A stretch of 40,376 bases of DNA from NCBI RefSeq assembly GCF_001953985.1, contig NZ_MBEI01000041.1:1-40376 (forward strand). The letters run 5' to 3'. Numbering within the stretch: position 1 is the first letter of the stretch; each line of letters starts with the position of its first letter. The translations under genes were made by a program, and so were the position numbers. The notes under the pieces were generated by a model, which was given only the letters and a program-made list of their open reading frames with translations, was not told the origin of the DNA and made no database searches. The DNA is from Mycobacterium colombiense. GTDB lineage: Bacteria > Actinomycetota > Actinomycetes > Mycobacteriales > Mycobacteriaceae. Below, one piece after another: positions 11,949-23,399 of the stretch.

Positions 11949-12279
11949 AATTGCTGCCGGGGCCTGCGGCCTGGCTTTGGCTTTGACCGCCGGGTCGTTG
12001 ACCGCCGGTGCCGGGCTCGCGTCCGCCGATCGGGATCTGAGCCCGTTCGTCAATACAACCTGCAACTTCGACCAGGTGGAATCGGCGCTGAACGCGGCAG
12101 ATCCCCAAGCCGCCGCAACATTCAACTCTTCGCCTGAGAGCGTGTCCTTCTTGCGTCAGTTCCTCGCGTCGCCGCCCGGACAACGCCAGCGGATGGCCCA
12201 GATGTTGGCGAGCCAGCCAGGGAATGAACAGCAGTTCGGACTTGTCTTGCGGGTCTTCAACACCTGCAACAACTACTGA
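11926..12279 (+). CDS. Secreted TB8.4/hemophore-related small protein (Rv0203/Rv1174c-like)
   Basis: A 117-residue precursor. Residues 1-34 form a classical signal peptide with a hydrophobic core rich in Ala/Leu/Gly, ending ASA before DRDLS. The mature part has two cysteines (Cys46 in NTTCNFDQ and Cys114 in the final NTCNNY) that probably form a disulfide. The NTTCN, VxxALN, FLASPP and terminal CNNY segments match my recollection of M. tuberculosis TB8.4 (Rv1174c), which belongs to a family named after the heme-binding protein Rv0203. Heme binding is therefore a family-based suggestion and is not shown here; TB8.4 itself is best known as a secreted antigen. The position between a P450 and a siderophore-interacting-type reductase in a lipopeptide operon is unusual for this family. 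Confidence 0.85.
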   Translation: MTKLSLTKIAAGACGLALALTAGSLTAGAGLASADRDLSPFVNTTCNFDQVESALNAADPQAAATFNSSPESVSFLRQFLASPPGQRQRMAQMLASQPGNEQQFGLVLRVFNTCNNY

Positions 12280-12327
12280 GCAGACCAGCACCCAGCTTCG
12301 ACCACCGCTAAACCTCCGGAGTTCTTC

Positions 12328-13095
12328 GTGGCCACACTCACCGGTGCTTTACCGCTCCTCAGCACGCTGCGGGACGCGGTGTTTCTCTCGGCAACTGTCA
12401 GCGAGATCGAAAGGCTGACACCAAGAATGCGCCGCATCCGGTTCAGTGGCCCGCGACTGCAGGGGCTGGCCTGGACGCCAGGCCAGCAGGTGCGACTCAA
12501 GGTCGAGAGTCTGCGTGAATCCTGGTCGAGGCTGCACTCATACCCCGTGCTGCGGACGTATTCCATCTACGACGCCGATCCCGACCTCGGCACACTCGAC
12601 ATCGTGATGTTCGCCCACGACGGTGACCCGAAGGGCGCGACATCCGCCGGGCGCTGGGTGACGGCCGCCTCCATCGGAGATCACGTCCACATCACCCGGC
12701 CACAAGGCAATCTCGTCATCCGTCACGACGCGCCCTACCACGTGTTCGCCGGCGAAGAAACCGCGTCGGTCGCGTTCGCCGCGATGCTTCGATCCGTGCC
12801 CTCAACCGCCGAGGTCTACGGAGTGATCGAGGCCGCGACCGACGCCGACCACCTTCGGCTGGCCCGACCCTTGACCCGGGTCGAGCGCGGTGATGCCTCA
12901 GCCGCGAACTCTGCCGTCCTCGCCGACGCCCTGCGCGGCCTCCCACTGCCCGACCATCCCGGCATCGCCTACCTCGCCGGCGAGGCCCGCACCATACAAA
13001 CCTTGCGCAAAATATTGATCACCGAACGTGGCTGGGACCGACGCCAGGTACGCACCAAACCCTTTTGGACCCCCGGCCGAACCGGAATGGAGTGA
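12328..13095 (+). CDS. Siderophore-interacting-family FAD-dependent reductase
   Basis: A 255-residue flavoprotein of the SIP/ViuB type. The FAD-binding signature RTYS (Arg76-Ser79) is followed by a [15 protein letters not shown] strand, a GRW segment and the phosphate-binding ITRPQGN region. The C-terminus carries the family pattern [12 protein letters not shown]...FWTPGRTG. Known members reduce ferric iron in siderophores in the cytoplasm, using a reduced pyridine nucleotide or ferredoxin. The start is GTG 12328 with GGAG at 12318-12321. The stop overlaps the next start by one base (TGATG), so it is coupled to the FAAL. Possible roles are iron release from a product of this cluster, or electron supply to the P450; neither can be decided from sequence. 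Confidence 0.88.
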   Translation: MATLTGALPLLSTLRDAVFLSATVSEIERLTPRMRRIRFSGPRLQGLAWTPGQQVRLKVESLRESWSRLHSYPVLRTYSIYDADPDLGTLDIVMFAHDGDPKGATSAGRWVTAASIGDHVHITRPQGNLVIRHDAPYHVFAGEETASVAFAAMLRSVPSTAEVYGVIEAATDADHLRLARPLTRVERGDASAANSAVLADALRGLPLPDHPGIAYLAGEARTIQTLRKILITERGWDRRQVRTKPFWTPGRTGME

Positions 13096-14837
13096 TGATG
13101 GTTGAGACGTCCATTTCGGATCTGCTATGTGAACGCGCCAGCTTGCAGCCCAACGACACGGCGTTCACCTTTATTGATTACGAGCAGGATTGGGACGGGG
13201 TTGCCGAAAGCTTGACATGGTCGCAGCTGTATCGGCGAACAGTGAACGTCGCACGGGAACTCCAGCATTGCGGGTCCACGGGTGACCGCGCCGTCATAAT
13301 GGCCCCGCAAGGGCTTGATTACATCGTGGCGTTTCTCGGCGCATTGCAGGCGGGACAGATCGCGGTTCCGCTTTCGGTTCCGCTAGGTGGCGTCAGCGAC
13401 GAGCGCGTCAGTTCGGTGCTGCGCGACTCGTCGCCGACTGTCGTTCTCACCACGTCCCCCGCCGCGGGAACCGTTGCCGGGTACGTCGAGTCGGAATCTG
13501 GCGCACCCGTTGCATCGGTCGTGGAAGTTGACCTGCTGGACCTGGATGCCCGGACAGGATCCGGCGCCGGGAACGAGAATCACCCAGAACTGGCGTATTT
13601 GCAGTACACGTCCGGGTCGACCCGCCAGCCGGCCGGGGTCATGATCTCGCACCGAAACCTGCTGACCAATTTCCGGCAGGTCATGTCCGACTTTTGTGTG
13701 GAGTACGGAGGCGTCGCTCCACCAGACACAACCCTCGTGTCGTGGCTGCCGTTCTACCACGATATGGGCTTGGTACTGGGAGTGTGCGCACCGATTCTGG
13801 CCGGAATCCGCGCCGTGCTGACGAGCCCGGTGTCGTTCCTGCAGCGACCGGCCCGATGGATGCAATTGCTGGCCAAGGAAACTCACCCACTGTCGGCGGC
13901 GCCGAACTTCGCCTTCGAATTGGCGGCACGCAAGACATCAGACGAGGACATGGCCGGACTGGATCTGGGGGACGTGCTGGTCATCCTCAGCGGTAGCGAA
14001 CGGGTGCATCCCGCGACGATGCGGCGCTTCACCGACCGGTTCGCACGCTTCAATTTGCCCGACAACGCGATACGGCCAGGCTATGGCCTCGCAGAGGCAA
14101 CGGTGTACGCGTTGACCCGCACACCGGCGCAGCCGCCCAAAATCGTCCACTTCGAATCCGAGAAGCTGACCACCGGCACCGCGGAGCAATGCGAAAGCCC
14201 AATCGGCACACCGCTGGTCAGCTACGGGGCACCGCGGTCACCGATGATTCGTGTCGTCGACCCCGACACCAGGATCGAGTGCCCGCAGGGAAGCGTCGGT
14301 GAGATCTGGGTGCACGGTGACAACGTCGCCATGGGCTACTGGCAAAAGCCCCAAGAGACCGAACGCACGTTCGGCGATCGGCTTGTCGCTCCGTCGGCCG
14401 GCACACCCGAAGCGCCGTGGCTGCGAACCGGCGATTCGGGATTCTTCTTCGAAGGCGAGCTGTTCATCATCGGCCGCATCAAGGATCTGTTGATCGTCTA
14501 CGGGCGTAACCACTCACCCGACGACATCGAAGCGACGGTCCAGGAGATCACTCGGGGTAGGTGCGCAGCGATAGCGGTTCCGCATGGGGGCACCGAAAAG
14601 CTTGTCGTGATCGTCGAAGTCAAGAACAAAGGAGCGTCCCACGAAGACGGGGCGGACAAGCTCGCCGTCGTTGAGCGCGAAGTCACCTCGGCTGTCTCCA
14701 ACTCGCACGGCGTCGGCGTCGCGGATCTGGTTGTGGTGACGCCCGGTTCGATACCGATCACCACAAGTGGCAAGGTTCGGCGGGCTACGTGCGTGGAGCA
14801 GTACCGGCAAGGTCAGTTCGCCCGTTTGAACGCTTAG
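13095..14837 (+). CDS. Fatty-acyl-AMP ligase (FAAL, FadD32/FadD28-like)
   Basis: A 580-residue acyl-AMP-forming enzyme. The N-terminus [10 protein letters not shown]...LTWSQLYRR, the P-loop-like [11 protein letters not shown] near residue 170, the LPFYHDMGL motif near 218, YGLAEAT, and the C-terminal hinge and lysine region (GRIKDLL, TSGKVRR) are typical of mycobacterial FAALs. These activate a fatty acid as acyl-adenylate and load it on a carrier protein of a PKS or NRPS rather than on CoA. ATG 13095 overlaps the previous stop as TGATG; ATG 13098 is an equally possible start. It is the last gene of the operon and probably supplies the lipid starter for the PKS/NRPS line. The acceptor carrier domain cannot be identified from the window. 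Confidence 0.93.
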   Translation: MMVETSISDLLCERASLQPNDTAFTFIDYEQDWDGVAESLTWSQLYRRTVNVARELQHCGSTGDRAVIMAPQGLDYIVAFLGALQAGQIAVPLSVPLGGVSDERVSSVLRDSSPTVVLTTSPAAGTVAGYVESESGAPVASVVEVDLLDLDARTGSGAGNENHPELAYLQYTSGSTRQPAGVMISHRNLLTNFRQVMSDFCVEYGGVAPPDTTLVSWLPFYHDMGLVLGVCAPILAGIRAVLTSPVSFLQRPARWMQLLAKETHPLSAAPNFAFELAARKTSDEDMAGLDLGDVLVILSGSERVHPATMRRFTDRFARFNLPDNAIRPGYGLAEATVYALTRTPAQPPKIVHFESEKLTTGTAEQCESPIGTPLVSYGAPRSPMIRVVDPDTRIECPQGSVGEIWVHGDNVAMGYWQKPQETERTFGDRLVAPSAGTPEAPWLRTGDSGFFFEGELFIIGRIKDLLIVYGRNHSPDDIEATVQEITRGRCAAIAVPHGGTEKLVVIVEVKNKGASHEDGADKLAVVEREVTSAVSNSHGVGVADLVVVTPGSIPITTSGKVRRATCVEQYRQGQFARLNA

Positions 14838-15061
14838 GCGTTGTGATCGTGTCGTCGCCGTCCGCGAGCTCTCGTCGACGAATTCGAGTGCGGCGCACAA
14901 TAGCCCTGTGCCTCAACGACGTCCGGGTTGATGCCCATCGGTTCTCCAGCTCACCTTATCGAGGCGAGCAGAAGTTCCTACCGTGGTTTATCTGGGCTGC
15001 TGAAACGGATCCGATTCCGCTGTGTCATTGATCTTTTGACGGGCGGATTCGATCAGGTCCG
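14838..15061. other. Non-coding stretch after the FAAL gene
   Basis: No convincing gene is seen. A weak 5-bp stem (AACGC 14829-14833 with GCGTT 14838-14842) straddles the FAAL stop but has no T-run, so I do not call it a terminator. Base composition drops toward AT compared with the flanking genes. Confidence 0.5.
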
Positions 15062-15232
15062 TCAATCGGCGTCGTCCTTCTTTTTCGTTGCGCCCCAAGA
15101 CTTTCCGACTGGACGCCAGCAGAACAGGTTGCTGCCCTGGCGGTGCCAGAGATAGGTGTCAAGATCACCCAAGCTGGCATGCGACACAAACTTCCACATT
15201 GGCAAATCTGGTGGATTCGATTTTCGGTGCAT
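15062..15232 (-). CDS. Small tryptophan-rich hypothetical protein (56 aa)
   Basis: A minus-strand ORF of 56 codons with start ATG 15232-15230 and TGA at 15064-15062. A strong Shine-Dalgarno (GGGAGGG, complement of 15236-15242) sits three bases upstream. The protein has four tryptophans, one cysteine, a basic start (MHRKS), a central LGDLDTYLWH segment, a LFCWRP segment and a charged tail (KKKDDAD). There is no signal peptide or membrane segment. I recognise no family. It stands alone, pointing toward the FAAL gene. The strong ribosome site and non-random composition support a real gene; the absence of a recognised homologue keeps it tentative. Confidence 0.5.
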   Translation of the reverse strand: MHRKSNPPDLPMWKFVSHASLGDLDTYLWHRQGSNLFCWRPVGKSWGATKKKDDAD

Positions 15233-15235
15233 TAT

Positions 15236-15242
15236 CCCTCCC
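15236..15242 (-). promoter_or_regulatory. Ribosome binding site of the 56-aa ORF
   Basis: The minus strand reads GGGAGGG then ATA then ATG. This is one of the strongest Shine-Dalgarno matches in the window and the main reason for calling the small ORF. Confidence 0.5.
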
Positions 15243-15865
15243 TTTTAAAAAGTGCAATTGACTAGACCGAAGCCGGTTGATCCTGGTCGCGCCCCCGTGG
15301 CTCGCGACGGCTTCGGTGCACGCAATGACGCGTGTTTTTGTGTCCGGCTCGTAATGGCTGAATTGGCTATCTCGCTGCGCGCCGGTGCGTTAGTCCACAT
15401 GATCGAATTGGACTTTGTTTTGGTAACTAACGGTCTCGCGTCGCAAACGTCTACCAACGTCGCTGACGGTGGGACCGATCCGCCGACCGCCATCTGGGGT
15501 CGCCGCGTGACATGCGCGATTACGTGTCATGTCCGGAGCTTATGATCGCGTTTACTGCTTCCGGGGACGGCGCGAGCAAAATAGAGTAGCCCGAGTGCCA
15601 AGTTAGGGTAGTGGTATCGAATAACTTCACTCGGTGCCATTCAAACCGGCACGTCACTCCAACCCGCGAGTCAGACGAGAAACCGCCGACCTACTTGACC
15701 ACCGCGCGGAATTGAGCGAAGAGCGCGGCGAATGCTGGTGTTTTCGGAACTGTTAATTTCGCGTTACACCGCCGGCGTCCAGGGACAATCCGTCCGCCTG
15801 CCGATTCAACCGGCGAAGAGTGGCACGACCCGGCGCTCAGATGCCCGCAAGGTACGTTGGCGATC
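15243..15865. other. Intergenic region with inverted repeats upstream of the SDR gene
   Basis: About 620 bases without a gene I can defend. It contains a perfect 10-bp inverted repeat (15266-15275 with 15308-15317) and a shorter one, GACATG 15509-15514 with CATGTC 15528-15533. Short open frames on both strands exist but lack ribosome sites and recognisable protein character. Confidence 0.5.
15266..15317. repeat. Perfect 10-bp inverted repeat with nested stem
   Basis: ACCGAAGCCG at 15266-15275 is mirrored by CGGCTTCGGT at 15308-15317. Inside, TCGCG (15287-15291) pairs with CGCGA (15303-15307), giving a two-step stem. No T-run follows on either strand, so a simple intrinsic terminator is unlikely. 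It could be a regulatory RNA structure, a protein-binding site, or a remnant of a mobile element end. Confidence 0.45.
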
Positions 15866-16744
15866 ATGACATCGCTGCAGGACCAAGTCGTTTTCATCAC
15901 CGGCGGTGCCCGGGGGATCGGGGCCGAGACCGCTCGCCGGCTGAGCACCCGGGGCGCCAAGCTCGTGCTGACCGATCTCAACGAGGCGGACCTCAAGGCG
16001 CTCGCCGCCGAGCTCGGCGAGGAAAGGGTGCTGACGGCCGTCGCCGATGTGCGCGACCTGTCGGCGATGGAGGCCGCCGCCGCAAGCGCCGTCGAGCGCT
16101 TCGGCGGCATCGACGTGGTGGTGGCCAACGCCGGCATCGCCAGTTACGGCTCGGTGCTGCAAGTGGATCCCGACGCCTTCAAACGGGTGCTCGACATCAA
16201 CGTGCTCGGCGTCTTCCACACCGTGCGCGCCACGCTGCCCGCGCTGATCGAGCGCCGGGGCTACGCGCTCATCGTCTCGTCGTTGGCCGCCTACACCGCC
16301 TGCCCCGGCCTGGCGCCCTACAACGCCTCCAAGGCCGGCGTCGAGCTGCTGGCCAACGCGCTGCGACTAGAGGTGGCCCACCTGGGCGTCACCGTCGGCT
16401 CGGCGCACATGTCGTGGATCAACACGGCGCTGGTCCGCGACACGCAGAACGACCTGCCGGCGTTCGACCAGTTGCTGGCCAGCTTCCCGTGGCCGCTGAA
16501 CAAGACGACCACTGTCGACAAGTGCGCGGCCGCTTTCGTCAAGGGCATCGCGCGCCGGCGCACCCGCGTCTACTGCCCGCGTTGGGTGGCGCTGTTCGGT
16601 TGGGTTAAGCCGGTGCTGTCCAGCCCGGTCGGCGAGATGCCGCTGCACAAATCCACGGCCGAGCTGCTGCCCCAGCTGGACGCCCAGGTCGCCGCGCTGG
16701 GCCGCTCCACCAGCGCCTACAACCGGGACCTCGGGACGTCCTAG
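15866..16744 (+). CDS. Short-chain dehydrogenase/reductase (Rv2129c-like)
   Basis: A 292-residue classical SDR oxidoreductase with a Rossmann fold. The cofactor motif TGGARGIG is at residues 12-19, NAG is in [11 protein letters not shown], and the catalytic residues are Ser138/139, Tyr152 and Lys156 (PYNASK). An acidic residue after the second strand (VLTDLNE) suggests NAD rather than NADP. The substrate is unknown. ATG 15866 gives MTSLQDQ; an in-frame TTG at 15857 is closer to an AAGG and is an alternative. Its stop codon is convergent with and overlaps that of the permease in the palindrome CTAG at 16741-16744. The neighbourhood matches M. tuberculosis Rv2129c beside ansP1. Confidence 0.9.
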   Translation: MTSLQDQVVFITGGARGIGAETARRLSTRGAKLVLTDLNEADLKALAAELGEERVLTAVADVRDLSAMEAAAASAVERFGGIDVVVANAGIASYGSVLQVDPDAFKRVLDINVLGVFHTVRATLPALIERRGYALIVSSLAAYTACPGLAPYNASKAGVELLANALRLEVAHLGVTVGSAHMSWINTALVRDTQNDLPAFDQLLASFPWPLNKTTTVDKCAAAFVKGIARRRTRVYCPRWVALFGWVKPVLSSPVGEMPLHKSTAELLPQLDAQVAALGRSTSAYNRDLGTS

Positions 16745-18195
16745 CCGGTCTTGGCCTCGTGCTGCGACGCGACGGCAGCCACCCGATTACGCACCAGGAA
16801 CCATCCCGCGCTCAGCGCCGGGACGACGAACACCACCGTCGCGATGGTCCAGGTGCCGGTCTCTTTGTCGAACGCCATCATGACCAGGACGCCGGCCAGG
16901 AACGCCAGGGTGAGGTACCCCGAATACGGCGCCCACGGCATCCGGAACCGCGGCCGTTCGATCAGCCCGGCCTTGGCCAGCCGGTAGAAGCGCAGCTGGC
17001 ACAGCACGATGGTCGCCCAGCACGCGATGATGCCCGGCGCAACGATGTTGAGCACGATCTCGAAGGCTTCGCCCGGGTTGACGACATTCAGGGCGATGCC
17101 GAGCAGGCAGATGGCGGCCGCCATCGCGATGCCGACGAAGGGCACCCCGTTCTTGGACATCCGGGTCGCGAACCGGGGTCCGCTGCCGCTGGACGCCATC
17201 GAGTGCATGATCCGGCCGGTGGAATACAGCCCCGCATTCAGGCTCGACAGTGCTGCGGTGAGCACCACGATGTTCATCAGGTCCCCGGCACCGTGGAAGC
17301 CGATCTTGGAAAAGAAAGTGACGAAAGGACTTTCAGTGGCCTTGTAGGACGTGTAGGGCAGCAGCAACGCCAGCAGCGCGACCGACCCGACGTAAAAGAT
17401 CGCGATGCGCGCGATCACCGAATTGATCGCGCGGGGCATCACCTTCTCCGGCTCGGCGGTCTCGCCGGCGGCAGTGCCCACCAATTCGATTGCGGCATAG
17501 GCGAATACCACTCCTGAGGTGGTCAACAGGACCGGCAGAACGCCGGAGGGAAACAGTCCGCCGTGGTCGGTCCACAGACTCAGCCCGGTGCTGTGACCGT
17601 CGATGCGATACCGCCCCGCCAGGAAGACGATCCCGGCCACCAGGAATGCGACCAGCGCCAGAACCTTTACCAGCGCCGCCCAGAATTCCAGCTCACCGAA
17701 CCACTCCACCGAGATCAGGTTCATCGACAGCACGACGATGAGCGCAAGCAATGCCAACACCCACTGGGGAATCGATTCGAAGGCCGTCCACCGTCGCAGG
17801 TAGGTGGCGATCGCGGTGGTGTCGACGATGGCCGTCATCGACCAGCCCAGGAAGTACATCCAGCCGATCGCGTAGGCGGCCTTCTCGCCGAAGAACTCCC
17901 GCGAGTACGACACGAACGAGCCCGACGACGGGCGATGCAAGACCAACTCGCCCAGCGCTCGCAGAATCAGAAACACGAACACGCCGCACACGGCGTAGAC
18001 CAGAAACATCCCGGGTCCCGCCTTGGCCAGCCGGCCCCCCGCGCCCAGAAAGAGCCCGGAGCCGATCGCGCCGCCGATGCCGATCATCTGTATCTGCCGG
18101 GGCTTGAGCCCCTTGCGATAGCCGGCGTCTTCGCCAGCTAGAGGATCTGAGCCGGCTATGTCAGTTGGGTTGCCATCACCAGGCAACGCGGCCAT
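16741..18195 (-). CDS. ansP1: L-asparagine permease, APC family
   Basis: A 12-segment amino-acid/polyamine/organocation transporter of about 484 residues. It starts the membrane domain with [19 protein letters not shown], the APC helix-1 signature, and carries [28 protein letters not shown] and a long run of hydrophobic helices. From memory it is closely similar along its length to M. tuberculosis AnsP1 (Rv2127, 489 aa), which imports asparagine. The start is uncertain: ATG 18195 gives a length close to AnsP1, but an in-frame GTG at 18273 would add 26 residues and leave 23 bases after the PAC2 stop. It runs in the same direction as the PAC2 gene, with which it may be transcribed. Confidence 0.9.
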   Translation of the reverse strand: MAALPGDGNPTDIAGSDPLAGEDAGYRKGLKPRQIQMIGIGGAIGSGLFLGAGGRLAKAGPGMFLVYAVCGVFVFLILRALGELVLHRPSSGSFVSYSREFFGEKAAYAIGWMYFLGWSMTAIVDTTAIATYLRRWTAFESIPQWVLALLALIVVLSMNLISVEWFGELEFWAALVKVLALVAFLVAGIVFLAGRYRIDGHSTGLSLWTDHGGLFPSGVLPVLLTTSGVVFAYAAIELVGTAAGETAEPEKVMPRAINSVIARIAIFYVGSVALLALLLPYTSYKATESPFVTFFSKIGFHGAGDLMNIVVLTAALSSLNAGLYSTGRIMHSMASSGSGPRFATRMSKNGVPFVGIAMAAAICLLGIALNVVNPGEAFEIVLNIVAPGIIACWATIVLCQLRFYRLAKAGLIERPRFRMPWAPYSGYLTLAFLAGVLVMMAFDKETGTWTIATVVFVVPALSAGWFLVRNRVAAVASQHEAKTG

Positions 18196-18296
18196 GAAAC
18201 GTCCAATCGGTAGGTCGCGAAGCGATGCTTCCGTACTTGGTCGGCCGACGGCAAATTCGTCGACGCCTGTCACCGGCCCGCTTCAGCCGGTAGCGC

Positions 18297-19187
18297 CTAA
18301 CGCCCGAAGCCGGGGCGACGGCGGCGCAGATAGCGCTCGAACTCGGCGGCCAGCGCGTCGCCGTCGATCTTGCCCAGGGCGTCGTTCATGTCGACCTCGG
18401 CGTCGCCGCGTTGCTCGAGCGACAGCACGTACTCGGCGAGGTCCTCGTCCTCGGCGGTCATCTCGGTGACCGCTTGCTCCCAGTCCTCGGCGTCCGTCGG
18501 CAGGTCGGCCAGCGGCACCTCGATGTCGAGGACGTCCTCGACGCGGCGCAGCAGGGCCACCGTCGCCTTCGGGTTCGGCGGCTGCGAGACGTAGTGCGGC
18601 ACCGCCGCCCAGAACGTCACCGCCGGGATCCCGGCGGCCACGCAGGAGTCCTGAAACACCCCGGCGATGCCGGTCGGGCCCTCGTAGCGGCTTTCCTCGA
18701 GACCGAAGCGTTTCGCCGACTCGGGGGAGTAGGCCGCGCCCGACACCGGGACCGGCCGGGTGTGTGGGGTGTCGGCCAGCAGCGCGCCCAGGATCACCAC
18801 GGTGTCCACGTTGAGCTTGTCGGCGATGGCCACCAGCTCGGCGCAGAAGGTGCGCCAGCGCATGTTGGGTTCCACCCCGTGCATCAGCACGACATCGCGG
18901 TCGCTGCCCGGGGGCCGGCAGTGCGAGATTCGCATCGCCGGCCACACCAGTTCCCGCGTCACCCCGTCTACCTGCCGGATTACCGGGCGATTCACCTGGT
19001 AGTCGTAGTACGCCTCGTCGTCGATCTCCAAGATCGGGTCGGCTTCCCAGATGGCCTCGAGGTGTTCGAGCGCGTCGCTGGCGGCGTCGCCGGCGTCGTT
19101 CCAGCCCTCGAACGCAGCCACGACGACGGTGTGGTGCAGTTCGGGCAATGCGGCTTTGCCAAAGGGGGGGCCGTCGGGCGGGGTCAC
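18297..19187 (-). CDS. PAC2 (proteasome assembly chaperone-like) family protein, Rv2125-like
   Basis: A 296-residue soluble protein of the PAC2/ATP-grasp-associated family. Recognisable segments are VVVAAFEGWNDAGDAAS near the N-terminus, the MHGVEPNMRWRTF region, GALLADTPHTRPV, and a C-terminal acidic region ending in FERYLRRRRPGFGR. Its length matches M. tuberculosis Rv2125 (292 aa). The biochemical function of the actinobacterial members is not established; the family name comes from a eukaryotic chaperone. The start is GTG 19187. The gene is divergent from metH across a 371-base region and is followed on the same strand by ansP1. Confidence 0.88.
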   Translation of the reverse strand: MTPPDGPPFGKAALPELHHTVVVAAFEGWNDAGDAASDALEHLEAIWEADPILEIDDEAYYDYQVNRPVIRQVDGVTRELVWPAMRISHCRPPGSDRDVVLMHGVEPNMRWRTFCAELVAIADKLNVDTVVILGALLADTPHTRPVPVSGAAYSPESAKRFGLEESRYEGPTGIAGVFQDSCVAAGIPAVTFWAAVPHYVSQPPNPKATVALLRRVEDVLDIEVPLADLPTDAEDWEQAVTEMTAEDEDLAEYVLSLEQRGDAEVDMNDALGKIDGDALAAEFERYLRRRRPGFGR

Positions 19188-19558
19188 AGAATTAGCGTAC
19201 GGCCTCGCGGCCCGATGTTCGGGGCGCAGTGGGCAAGGATTGTCGGCCGATTGACGCTCAACCGGGGGCTTTGCATAGAACGACTATTCTTATGGCGTGA
19301 CTGTCGCTAACGAACACCGCTGCGACACCGGCATCGACGAAATAGGTTCGGCTGCGATTTCGTTAACCTTGGTAACTATTACGTCGCCGGCAGGCTGCAC
19401 GAGCTGTCGATAGCGGCGATGAGTTGGGCGTCCAGACGTCGATCGGGTGACGACGTAGACTTTTCTGGTCGAGAGGCGTTGCAACGGATACGGGTCTTTA
19501 CCGGTATCCGCCACGCTCGGCAGAGTCAAGGACGCCTTCCGCTACGGAAGGGATTCAT
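19188..19558. other. Divergent control region between the PAC2 gene and metH
   Basis: A 371-base region between divergent genes. A possible plus-strand promoter is TTGACG 19251-19256 followed 17 bases later by CATAGA. A 7-bp inverted repeat CGGATAC/GTATCCG is at 19485-19491/19504-19510, and a tight hairpin covers the metH ribosome site (listed separately). I see no cobalamin or SAM riboswitch signature. Short ORFs here lack ribosome sites. Confidence 0.45.
19535..19551 (+). promoter_or_regulatory. Hairpin that encloses the metH ribosome binding site
   Basis: CCTTCCG (19535-19541), loop CTA, CGGAAGG (19545-19551): a perfect 7-bp stem with a 3-base loop. The Shine-Dalgarno GGAAGG (19546-19551) lies entirely in its 3' arm, seven bases before GTG 19559. 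Folding would hide the site, which suggests translational control of metH. Ligand or partner is unknown. Confidence 0.5.
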
Positions 19559-23323
<3,765 letters not shown>

Positions 23324-23350
23324 GCCTGGGGGGTCTGAGCCCGGTGTCTG

Positions 23351-23371
23351 AGTCCCAGCCGGACCGGGACT
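23351..23371 (+). terminator. Possible hairpin between convergent metH and the secreted-protein gene
   Basis: AGTCCC (23351-23356) pairs with GGGACT (23366-23371) around a 9-base loop, 28 bases after the metH stop in a 76-base convergent gap. There is no T-run, which is common for mycobacterial termination hairpins but leaves this uncertain. Confidence 0.35.
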
Positions 23372-23399
23372 GCTGTGACTCGTGTGAGCCGGGCACCTC

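Noticed and set aside
14829..14842. Terminator hairpin at the FAAL stop
   Set aside because: Stem of only five base pairs, overlaps the stop codon and has no T-run.
14988..15065. 25-codon TTG-started ORF overlapping the stop of the 56-residue ORF on the minus strand
   Set aside because: Rare start codon, very short, no ribosome site of its own and no recognisable protein character.
15252..15545. 97-codon plus-strand ORF in the 1-kb gap
   Set aside because: No ribosome site, no family resemblance, and it runs through the inverted repeats; probably chance in GC-rich DNA.
15691..16137. 148-codon minus-strand ORF whose last part reads like a protein end
   Set aside because: Most of it is antisense to the SDR gene; no start signal was found in the unique 3' part.
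19188..19558. Cobalamin or SAM riboswitch upstream of metH
   Set aside because: No B12 box or recognisable aptamer core was found; only the small ribosome-site hairpin is supported.
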